A DNA stretch of 19,375 bases, from positions 1 through 19,375 of the forward strand of contig JAUYCY010000135.1 of assembly GCA_030692055.1 (NCBI GenBank), read 5' to 3'. The notes below the pieces were generated by a model, which was not told where the DNA came from, did not search any database, and saw only the letters and a program-made list of their open reading frames with translations. The DNA is from Candidatus Omnitrophota bacterium (GTDB lineage Bacteria; Omnitrophota; Koll11; Duberdicusellales; 4484-171). This document shows, piece by piece, positions 7,785-14,220 of this stretch. The position numbers and the translations under genes were made by a program. Every line of letters begins with the position of its first letter. The first letter of the stretch is position 1.

Positions 7785-8770
7785 CAGAGGGAGCGCTTAA
7801 GCAAAGATTGAGTAATAACATTTCGAAATATTTCGAAAATATAGATTCTTCCGCAGACATTAAAATTGATATAACAAAGGGCAGACGTTTAGCATCTCAT
7901 TCAAAACATTTACATTGTTTGATAAAAATTAAAACTAGAGGTCAAAATGTAAGGAGAGAGTATATATTTGCAAAATATGCTAATAAAACTGAATTTGATA
8001 ATTTATTAAAAATACAAAGTTTTTATCAAAATGCAAATATAATTCTCAAAATTCCTAAGCCATTAGATTACTATACAGACTCTAAGATTTTAATATTAGA
8101 GGGAATAAAAGGAGAGAACCTATTATTACATCTTTTAATAAATCTATTACCTTTTATGAGGATAATCAACAGAAGGTCGCTTGAACATACAATGCGATTA
8201 TGTGCAGCATGGTTAGCCGAATTTCATAATTTAACTTATATTCGGAATGTCGAAAATCTTAAAGACGAATTAGAAATTGCCTTTAAGAGATTAGAAATGA
8301 TTCCATATTTTAATAAACAACAAAAAAAAGATTTAATGAATAGATTGGTAATTTCCAATGGTAGTGTTAAATGCCTACCAATGACTCTAACTAATCGTGA
8401 TTTTTCCCCTAGAAATATAATTTTTGATAACAAAAATGGAATAAAAGTTGTCGATTGGGCAAAAATTATTGAAAAAAATATTTATTATAGCATTGCATAT
8501 TTTTTTACTAATCTCGAAAGTAGAGCCAGACATTATATTTATTCTCTAAATTACATTAAGACTTTAGAACAATTGTTTTGGGATGAATATAGAAAAAAAA
8601 GTAAATTTAATGTTAATAAAGTTTCATTTAAGTTCATGAAAATACTATACAACATAGAATATTTATATGAATATTATACTAAAACTGGGGTTTTTGAAGA
8701 ATGGATACAATCAACTAGAGCAATGAATATTTTTGTAAATCAAATTGCCAATAATTTATTAGACGGATAG
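7781..8770 (+). CDS. Aminoglycoside-phosphotransferase-fold kinase (sugar or lipid-carrier kinase candidate)
   Basis: This 329-residue protein has kinase-like fold features of the APH/choline kinase family. A beta-strand lysine (FAKY, K65) is followed by a glutamate helix (TEFDNLL, E71). LILEGIKGENLL marks a hinge at 104-115 and LAEFHNL lies at 145-151. The catalytic loop is NRDFSPRNIIF (205-215, catalytic D207, metal-binding N212), and VVDWAKI at 223-229 carries the second metal-binding aspartate, D225. The usual HGD of the catalytic loop reads NRD here, a conservative departure. Such genes in polysaccharide clusters may phosphorylate a sugar, as WaaP/Kdo kinases do on LPS. The substrate is not deducible, and drug resistance is unlikely in this context. 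Codon use is very AT-rich. The start overlaps the upstream GT4 stop by 4 bases. Confidence 0.75.
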   Translation: MTEGALKQRLSNNISKYFENIDSSADIKIDITKGRRLASHSKHLHCLIKIKTRGQNVRREYIFAKYANKTEFDNLLKIQSFYQNANIILKIPKPLDYYTDSKILILEGIKGENLLLHLLINLLPFMRIINRRSLEHTMRLCAAWLAEFHNLTYIRNVENLKDELEIAFKRLEMIPYFNKQQKKDLMNRLVISNGSVKCLPMTLTNRDFSPRNIIFDNKNGIKVVDWAKIIEKNIYYSIAYFFTNLESRARHYIYSLNYIKTLEQLFWDEYRKKSKFNVNKVSFKFMKILYNIEYLYEYYTKTGVFEEWIQSTRAMNIFVNQIANNLLDG

Positions 8771-8793
8771 AGAATTCAGAAAAGAAATTAAAA

Positions 8794-9549
8794 ATGGATA
8801 GGAAAGATTTAAAGAGTCTATATGAAGATCGAGAAAAAGTGGAAGAATATTGGGATAGAACTGGTGCTCATACGTTGACACCCGAAGAATTGGAAGTATT
8901 AAAAAAGAAACTGTTATACGAACATACTTGGGCAATTACAGTAGATATGTTCATTAAGATGGCCATGTTGCGTAGTGGCATGAGGGTTTTAGATGCAGGA
9001 TGCGGCTGGGGACGAACAATAATTGGATTGAAAAAGTACATACCGGACCTCAAAGTAACAGGAATAGATATTACACCAAGATTAATCAATCTGGCAGAAC
9101 GTATTGTAGCGGAAGAAACAGATAAAAAAGATACTTTACTTAGAGTTGGGGACGTCCAAAACTTAGAATTTAGCGATAGCTTCTTTGATGCTGTGCTTTC
9201 GACACGAGTATTGCAATATGTAAGCAATCCTCAAAAAGCAATAAATGAATTTGCAAGAGTCTTAAAAATAGGTGGAAGAGTAATTGTAATGGTTCCTAAT
9301 AAATTAAATCCTGTAGTTTTTGTAAAATATCATACAAAGTCCTACTCTCCCTTTGAGCTAAAAATGTGGTTTGAAAATGCAAATTTGAAAATTGTGGGTT
9401 TTGGTAGCATAGGTTATATTCCTACAATTTATAGATCCAAAAATTATACTGAACTTGTTTATATAGATCGGGTGATTAGAACTATACCTATTTTAAAATA
9501 TTATGGTGGATTAGCTATGTGTATTGGAGAAAAAACTGTCAAAGATTAA
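8794..9549 (+). CDS. Class I SAM-dependent methyltransferase
   Basis: This 251-residue protein has the methyltransferase-11/25 type Rossmann motifs. VLDAGCGWG at 65-73 is motif I (SAM-binding glycine loop). VTGIDITPRLI at 88-98 ends the second strand with an acidic D92 that should hold the ribose. GDVQNLEFSDSFFDAVLSTR at 119-138 covers the adenine-binding and motif IV regions, and LKIGGRVIVMVPN at 157-169 is the post-motif strand. In this context it could O-methylate a sugar residue of the polymer, or modify a lipid carrier. The start is preceded by an A-rich sequence without a good Shine-Dalgarno. It lies 23 bases after the kinase gene, in the same orientation, and probably in the same transcript. 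The substrate is unknown. Confidence 0.87.
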   Translation: MDRKDLKSLYEDREKVEEYWDRTGAHTLTPEELEVLKKKLLYEHTWAITVDMFIKMAMLRSGMRVLDAGCGWGRTIIGLKKYIPDLKVTGIDITPRLINLAERIVAEETDKKDTLLRVGDVQNLEFSDSFFDAVLSTRVLQYVSNPQKAINEFARVLKIGGRVIVMVPNKLNPVVFVKYHTKSYSPFELKMWFENANLKIVGFGSIGYIPTIYRSKNYTELVYIDRVIRTIPILKYYGGLAMCIGEKTVKD

Positions 9550-9569
9550 AAACTCATTCGGTATAAAAA

Positions 9570-11183
9570 ATGAGAAATCATCGCATATTTAAAATAATTT
9601 TTACAACAACAGTATTTTTATTTAGTTTTGATGCTTTCTTATATGCGCAAGACCATAATATTATAATAGTTGAAACGAAAAATAAAAGCTTTAATATTAA
9701 TAAAAAAATTTATGGCAATAACTCTGTTGCATACGATCCTATGACTTATGAAAACTGGGCGAAAGAGTATTATGGGTATTCTGATTATGGCGCAGGTATT
9801 TGGAACCCAAAATGGAGAGAGTCAGTTAAAGAAGTGATTGATTTGGTAAAGGATGCTGGCATTACTATAGTGCGTTTTCCCGGTGGTTGTGGAACACATC
9901 ATTATAATTGGAAGAATGCTATTGGTAAAGAAAGGATACATTTTTTATATGGCATTGATGAGTTTTTGAAGACCTGCGAAGAGGTAAGAGCAGAGTCGGT
10001 AATTACAGTAAGCTATTTTACCGGCAATGAGCAGGATGCTGCTGATTTAATAGAATATCTTAATTCCCCGAATGATGGAAGAAATCCTAATGGTGGAATT
10101 GATTGGGCAGTTAAGCGAGTAAAAAATGGTCATTTTCTACCTTACAATGTGAAGTATTTTGAGATTGGCAATGAGGTTTATCATGGCGACCACCAGAAGA
10201 TAAAAAAGGTTGAGCCTGAAGATTATGCCCGCAGGTATTTGAAATACTATCAAGCGATGAAAGCAGTTGATCTCTCAATTAAAATTGGGACAGTTTTTCA
10301 TACAAAAGAATGGGATGAAGGGGTTTTAAAGATAATAAGAGAAAAAGTAGATTTTGGTATTATTCACACTTATCCTACTCCTGTATGGGGAAAGGGGTTA
10401 GAGCAAATGGACACCAAGGAAATTTTTAGAATATCTTTAGCCATCCCTATTTATAAAGATGAAGTCAATTTTCAGAATACCTTAAAACTTCTAAGAGAAA
10501 AATCTGGCAGAAATGTACCGTTGGCTATTACCGAATATAACGGAGGTTTTGTTCAGAGTAAACCTGTGCCATACAGACACTGTCTTGGGACAGCTCTTTT
10601 AAACGCAGAGTTGTTGCGGATTTTTATGAAACCGGAACACAATATTCTTATGGCCAATTACTGGCAGTTTTGCAATGGATATTTTGGGATGATTAAGTCG
10701 AAGACCGATTTTATAAAGCATGACTATCGATATCCGATAAATTATATTAAACGTCCTAATTATTATGTATTTGAGTTATACCATAAGCATTTTGGTTCTA
10801 ATCTTATATCAACAGATGTAAAATGTGATTCTTATAGAGTTAAAGGACACTCTATTCCTTATCTATCTGTTAATGCCAGCACAGATGCGGCTAAAAACAG
10901 AATATATCTGATGGTAATAAATAGGAATTTAGATGAAAGTGTCACAGCTATTATTGATTTAAAAGATTTTGTCCCTTCCGGAAAAGGTGAAGCCTGGATT
11001 TTAAATGGGCCGAGTGTAGATGCGACGAATGAAGAAAACCCTAATAATGTAAAGGTAAGGCATATTAAGTTTAAGGTTAGAAGTTCTGACCCTACAACTT
11101 CGAACCTTCAACTTCTAACCAGCTTCCAGTTTACTTTCGAACCGCACTCTCTAACTGCTATCGAGGTGGATAGAAGGCAATGA
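9570..11183 (+). CDS. Secreted GH51-like alpha-L-arabinofuranosidase
   Basis: This 537-residue protein has a signal peptide with a hydrophobic core near residues 8-24 and a likely cleavage after ALA-like FLYA (about 26). The (beta/alpha)8 catalytic domain shows VRFPGGCGTHHYNW at 101-114, YFEIGNEVYHG at 196-206 with acid/base E202, HTYPTP at 266-271, and ITEYNGGF at 320-327 with nucleophile E322. This is the GH51/clan A layout. The C-terminal beta-sandwich ends in FTFEPHSLTAIEV. The enzyme should remove arabinofuranosyl or related side groups in the periplasm or outside the cell, perhaps trimming the polymer made here. The last 40 residues are disturbed by a heptamer repeat insertion (11075-11120), which adds about 11 residues relative to the paralogous tail at 12062-12244. 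GH39 or a related clan A family is an alternative. Confidence 0.8.
   Translation: MRNHRIFKIIFTTTVFLFSFDAFLYAQDHNIIIVETKNKSFNINKKIYGNNSVAYDPMTYENWAKEYYGYSDYGAGIWNPKWRESVKEVIDLVKDAGITIVRFPGGCGTHHYNWKNAIGKERIHFLYGIDEFLKTCEEVRAESVITVSYFTGNEQDAADLIEYLNSPNDGRNPNGGIDWAVKRVKNGHFLPYNVKYFEIGNEVYHGDHQKIKKVEPEDYARRYLKYYQAMKAVDLSIKIGTVFHTKEWDEGVLKIIREKVDFGIIHTYPTPVWGKGLEQMDTKEIFRISLAIPIYKDEVNFQNTLKLLREKSGRNVPLAITEYNGGFVQSKPVPYRHCLGTALLNAELLRIFMKPEHNILMANYWQFCNGYFGMIKSKTDFIKHDYRYPINYIKRPNYYVFELYHKHFGSNLISTDVKCDSYRVKGHSIPYLSVNASTDAAKNRIYLMVINRNLDESVTAIIDLKDFVPSGKGEAWILNGPSVDATNEENPNNVKVRHIKFKVRSSDPTTSNLQLLTSFQFTFEPHSLTAIEVDRRQ
11075..11120 (+). repeat. Heptamer repeat with inverted arm inserted in the GH51-like ORF
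   Basis: Read on the minus strand from 11120 to 11086, the sequence falls into five 7-base units: GGTTAGA, AGTTGAA, GGTTCGA, AGTTGTA and GGGTCAG, roughly RGTTNNA. At the other end, 11075-11085 is an exact 11-base inverted copy of 11110-11120, so the block can form a stem with a 24-base loop. The block lies inside coding sequence and keeps the frame. The paralogous tail at 12062-12244 lacks it. Confidence 0.7.
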
Positions 11184-11225
11184 GTCAAGAAGATTTGAGA
11201 AGAATCGGAACGATAGAAGAACATT

Positions 11226-12017
11226 ATGCAGTATAAGTCATTGGCAGGTACAATCCTCGGGAGCGGTCTTGCAGGATACATTTCATCAATCGTAAATGCC
11301 AATCGTCTTCTGGTTGTATATTACCATCATGTTCTGCCTAAAGAAAAGATGGAGAACCTTGCCGTAGACGACAACTTCATCGATACCGAGACGTTTGAGA
11401 GACAATTGGAATTCTTTTCTCGAAGGTATCGCTGTGTGACTGACATTGATATAGCACGGGCTATTGAAAACGGTGATCGGCTGGGCCAGAGATCGGTGTG
11501 TATCACGTTTGATGACGGGTTTGCCGACAATTATAAGTATGTGTTTCCTCTTTTGGAAAAATATGGATTAAAGGCGACCTTTTATATCACCACCTCGCGG
11601 ATTAGATTGAATGAAACGAATAAGGAGTTTATGAGTTGGGAAGAGTTAAAGGAGCTCGTATCTCGCGGTCACAGTATTGGCGCCCATACTATTTCGCATA
11701 GGATCCTTTCTCGTTTATCTCCCGAAGAGATTGAAACGGAAATCGCAGGTTCAAAACGGGAGCTTGAAGAGAAGTTGAATATTCGTGTTGTGTCGTTTGC
11801 ATACCCCCACGGGAAGGCGGGTGACATTCCCGCAGCAATTTGTGAACAGATCCTCAAGAAGCATGGATTCTCTATGGCGGTAACGACCCTTGGAGGGTTT
11901 GTGCCGCTGTCGGGTACTTTTAATCCGTTTTGGATGAGCAGAATCGGATTCAGCAAGGTCGAACCGTTCTCATTTTTTCTCGCGAAAGCATACTGGGGCG
12001 CATTTTGGCAGCGCTGA
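11226..12017 (+). CDS. Polysaccharide deacetylase (NodB-homology, CE4 family)
   Basis: This 263-residue protein has the NodB motifs in order. VCITFDDGFAD at 91-101 gives base D96 and metal ligand D97. SIGAHTISHRIL at 150-161 gives metal ligands H154 and H158. VSFAYPHGKAGD at 189-200 is the FxYPxG form of motif 3. LKATFYITTS at 116-124 is the usual strand after motif 1. Members hydrolyse N- or O-acetyl groups of polysaccharides with a divalent metal. A cleavable signal is not obvious, although residues 6-33 are fairly hydrophobic. The gene is visibly richer in GC than its neighbours (31 of 60 bases in 11461-11520 against 14 of 60 in 7081-7140). It sits between a GH51-like gene and a GH51-like stump, which suggests insertion by transfer. 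The start codon has only a weak ribosome site. Confidence 0.87.
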   Translation: MQYKSLAGTILGSGLAGYISSIVNANRLLVVYYHHVLPKEKMENLAVDDNFIDTETFERQLEFFSRRYRCVTDIDIARAIENGDRLGQRSVCITFDDGFADNYKYVFPLLEKYGLKATFYITTSRIRLNETNKEFMSWEELKELVSRGHSIGAHTISHRILSRLSPEEIETEIAGSKRELEEKLNIRVVSFAYPHGKAGDIPAAICEQILKKHGFSMAVTTLGGFVPLSGTFNPFWMSRIGFSKVEPFSFFLAKAYWGAFWQR

Positions 12018-12061
12018 GGCGAATCCTACAACCCCGGCCATTTACACATGAGAATTCTGGG

Positions 12062-12244
12062 GAATTTATTCCGGGGAAAGAGGGCAATGCGTGGGTTCTG
12101 AATGGCCCAAGCATTGACGCGACTAATGAGCAGAATCATAATAATGTGAAAATAACGCATAACAAGTTTAAAGTAGGAAGCAACCCGTTTGAATATACGT
12201 TTGAGCCACATTCGCTGACGGCGATTGAGATACAGAGAAAATAA
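12062..12244 (+). pseudogene. C-terminal remnant of a second GH51-like glycosidase
   Basis: An open frame ending at TAA 12242-12244 encodes a segment that aligns end to end with the last about 70 residues of the upstream GH51-like enzyme. The remnant reads NAWVLNGPSIDATNEQNHNN against EAWILNGPSVDATNEENPNN. The ends are YTFEPHSLTAIEIQRK and FTFEPHSLTAIEVDRRQ. The remnant lacks the 11 residues that the heptamer repeat adds to the intact gene. Homology starts abruptly near 12062, shortly after the deacetylase stop, and the catalytic domain is missing. The frame continues upstream through the deacetylase end out of phase, so no functional start is evident. The DNA of the two copies has diverged considerably, so this is an old paralogue rather than a fresh duplication. 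Confidence 0.82.
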
Positions 12245-12267
12245 TAGAAGTAAGCATAATTTTTAAC

Positions 12268-12627
12268 TTGTTTATCGATACAATGATAGATAATAAATCA
12301 ATTTCTCCAGAAGAACTAAATCTTAAACAAGGTTCTATTTTTTGTAAACTTGATGGAAAGGTTATATCTATTTCAAAAAGAACCGTTCTCCTTCAAGCTA
12401 ATAACAGAGAAGGCAAAATTCAATTCATTAAAGATTCTGATAATAAACTTAAATTTTTTTATAGCTCCTTATTCTCTAATGAAATAAAATTCGAATATGA
12501 CACCGCATTATTAGATTCATCTAAAAGTTATATTTATGCTTTTACATGGGACATAACTAAAAAGGAATTTACTGTTTATTTAAATGGTAAGGAAATTGAG
12601 AAATTTCCAATGAGTTTAAAGAAATAG
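12268..12627 (+). CDS. Small ORF resembling part of a LamG/concanavalin-like domain
   Basis: This 119-residue ORF has no signal peptide or membrane segment. The pattern LKQGSIFCKLDGKV (about 19-32), repeated short beta-strands, and SYIYAFTWDITKKEFTVYLNGKEIEKF (about 87-113) recall the LamG/concanavalin-like sandwich, where the last two strands read HHVAFTWDG...LYVDGK. That domain normally belongs to a much larger secreted protein, so this could be a fragment. The start shown is TTG; an ATG at 12283 (15 bases in) is an equally plausible start. Neither has a Shine-Dalgarno sequence. It is AT-rich like the main cluster, and lies 23 bases after the GH51 remnant and 9 bases before the next ORF. 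The fold suggestion is tentative, and whether the protein is made is uncertain. Confidence 0.5.
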   Translation: MFIDTMIDNKSISPEELNLKQGSIFCKLDGKVISISKRTVLLQANNREGKIQFIKDSDNKLKFFYSSLFSNEIKFEYDTALLDSSKSYIYAFTWDITKKEFTVYLNGKEIEKFPMSLKK

Positions 12628-12636
12628 TTAATTAAT

Positions 12637-13251
12637 ATGGTGAAGTTGTCTGAAGGTGAATGTATTGATAGATTAATTGATATAAAAAATAAATTATCGC
12701 ATTTTCTACATTTGGTTGAGGTTGGCAACATGACTTTTTTTGATAATATTTCTTTAGAATTAAGGAAGTTATTTTGTAAAAAAAGCGGTAAAGATGGTTT
12801 TCTTGTTGAGATTAAAAATAGATTTATGCTTAAAATTTCTGTCTATTTTCCCATCCCCTTAATAAGAAGGCTACCAAAGGGATTAGCGGAATCGATGACG
12901 CATTCATTTGAAAATCCGCAAATTGATTGGTTTAAAAAAAGCAAAAATAACACTTTATTTGATCTATGGACTGTGCTTAAAGATACGGATTCTGTTGTTT
13001 TTGAAGGGAAAAGATATAGTTACAAGAAATTCATTGAAATATGGGCTGATAAAAGAGGAGCTCATATTGATATTGAAATCCCCGATGTTGAATATCGACC
13101 TTTTTCTAAAAATATTTTGATCGAAAATTTAAGTATAGGAGAACAAGTTTTGTATTCATTAGCAAACAATGCGATAACCATGATTGAAAGTATTGTGGAT
13201 TGTGTTAGTAATGGCAAAGAGTCAGATTTTGCAAGAAAAATAAAGATATAA
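12637..13251 (+). CDS. Hypothetical protein, soluble, family not recognised
   Basis: This 204-residue protein has no membrane span or signal peptide. Visible features are an N-terminal charged helical region (LSEGECIDRLIDIKNKLSHF), a central segment NTLFDLWTVLKDTDSVVFEG, and a short motif FIEIWADKRGAHIDIEIPD near 133-151. The phrase ADKRGAH-D recalls a motif seen in uncharacterised bacterial proteins with [AN]-K-x-G-G-x-H-x-D, but I cannot name the family. Two C-terminal helices follow (VLYSLANNAITMIESIV). Composition is AT-rich, as in the main polysaccharide block. It lies between the LamG-like ORF and the radical SAM gene, in the same orientation, and no Shine-Dalgarno sequence is visible. 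No function is proposed. It could be cargo that came in with the surrounding patchwork. Confidence 0.6.
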   Translation: MVKLSEGECIDRLIDIKNKLSHFLHLVEVGNMTFFDNISLELRKLFCKKSGKDGFLVEIKNRFMLKISVYFPIPLIRRLPKGLAESMTHSFENPQIDWFKKSKNNTLFDLWTVLKDTDSVVFEGKRYSYKKFIEIWADKRGAHIDIEIPDVEYRPFSKNILIENLSIGEQVLYSLANNAITMIESIVDCVSNGKESDFARKIKI

Positions 13252-13257
13252 AAACAC

Positions 13258-14220
13258 ATGGTAATTAAACTCCACGGTTCAATAATCGTCACCTACCGCT
13301 GCAACGCGAGATGCAATATGTGCGAGGTATGGAAAAATCCTACTAAGCCTCAAGAGGAAATTGGCTTAGATGTAATTGAGAAGCTCCCGCAAATGTTCTT
13401 TTGCAATATTACTGGTGGGGAGCCGTTTGTGCGCGAGGATTTGCCGGAAATTATTGAAGAGCTGCGCAAAAAAGCAAAACGCATTGTCATCAGCACTAAC
13501 GGGTTTTTTACTGAGCGGATTATAGATTTGAGCAAAAAGTATCCAGATTTAGGCATCCGCATCAGTATTGAAGGTTTACAGGAAGCCAATGATAAAATAA
13601 GAGGTATCCCCGACGGATATAATCGCACGCAGGAGACTTTGCGTAAGCTTCAGGAAATGGGCCTAAAGGATATCGGCTTTGCCATAACAGTGCAGGATTT
13701 AAACTACAAAGATTTGGTGCCACTTTATAAAATGGCGAAAGAGCGGGTTTATGAATTTGCCACTGCGACACTTCACAATTCGCATTACTTCCATAAATGG
13801 GATAATAAAATTGAAAATAAAGCTGCAGTGATTATGGCTTTTGAAAATCTTATAAAGGAATTGTTGAAATCCAGGAAAATTAAAGAATGGTTTAGGGCTT
13901 ATTTTAATTATGGGCTTATAAATTATATTTTAGGAAACCCGCGGTTACTTCCTTGTGAAATGGGCAAGGATGGATTTTTTCTCGATCCTTTTGGAGATAT
14001 CTTAGCCTGCAATGGGATGGACGAAAAAAAGCCGATGGGCAATCTTAAACATCAAACTTGGAATGAGGCCTGGAATAGCCAACGCGCAAAAGAAATACGC
14101 GATATGGTAAAAAGCTGTAAGAAAAATTGTTGGATGATTGGGAGCGCCGCGCCGGCAATCTGGCATCATCCTGTTAAACCCATTTTATGGGTTCTAAAAA
14201 ATAAAATAATACAAAGATGA
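13258..14220 (+). CDS. Radical SAM protein with SPASM/Twitch-like C terminus
   Basis: This 320-residue protein starts with the [4Fe-4S]/SAM motif C15-x3-C19-x2-C22 (TYRCNARCNMCEVW). The SAM-binding GGEP follows at 53-56, then ISTNGFF at 78-84 and ISIEGLQEANDKIRG at 102-116. The C-terminal part carries C233 (LPCEMGKDGFFLDPFGDILAC, read to C251), C287 and C291. This is the spacing of a Twitch/SPASM-like auxiliary iron-sulfur cluster, and the phrase GDILACNG-D is typical of that group. Members modify peptides, proteins or small metabolites by radical chemistry. In this locus the substrate may be a sugar or lipid intermediate, which is inference. The gene is richer in GC than 4099-9549. It overlaps the next glycosyltransferase by 4 bases (ATGA), so the two are probably co-translated. 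Confidence 0.87.
   Translation: MVIKLHGSIIVTYRCNARCNMCEVWKNPTKPQEEIGLDVIEKLPQMFFCNITGGEPFVREDLPEIIEELRKKAKRIVISTNGFFTERIIDLSKKYPDLGIRISIEGLQEANDKIRGIPDGYNRTQETLRKLQEMGLKDIGFAITVQDLNYKDLVPLYKMAKERVYEFATATLHNSHYFHKWDNKIENKAAVIMAFENLIKELLKSRKIKEWFRAYFNYGLINYILGNPRLLPCEMGKDGFFLDPFGDILACNGMDEKKPMGNLKHQTWNEAWNSQRAKEIRDMVKSCKKNCWMIGSAAPAIWHHPVKPILWVLKNKIIQR

Noticed and set aside
8868..9227. 119-residue minus-strand ORF
   Set aside because: It lies opposite the methyltransferase, whose SAM motifs are intact. The minus-strand translation has no family features.
11086..11120. Rho-independent terminator at the end of the GH51-like gene
   Set aside because: The stem lies upstream of the stop codon and has no U-tract after it. 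The 7-base periodicity explains it better as a repeat.
11930..12061. Start of an independent 104-residue gene inside the deacetylase end
   Set aside because: The first 44 residues are just the deacetylase 3' end read in another frame. Only the part from about 12062 has homology, to the GH51 tail.
12908..13120. 70-residue ORF inside the hypothetical gene
   Set aside because: It is an alternative-frame shadow of the longer ORF at 12637-13251 and has no ribosome site.
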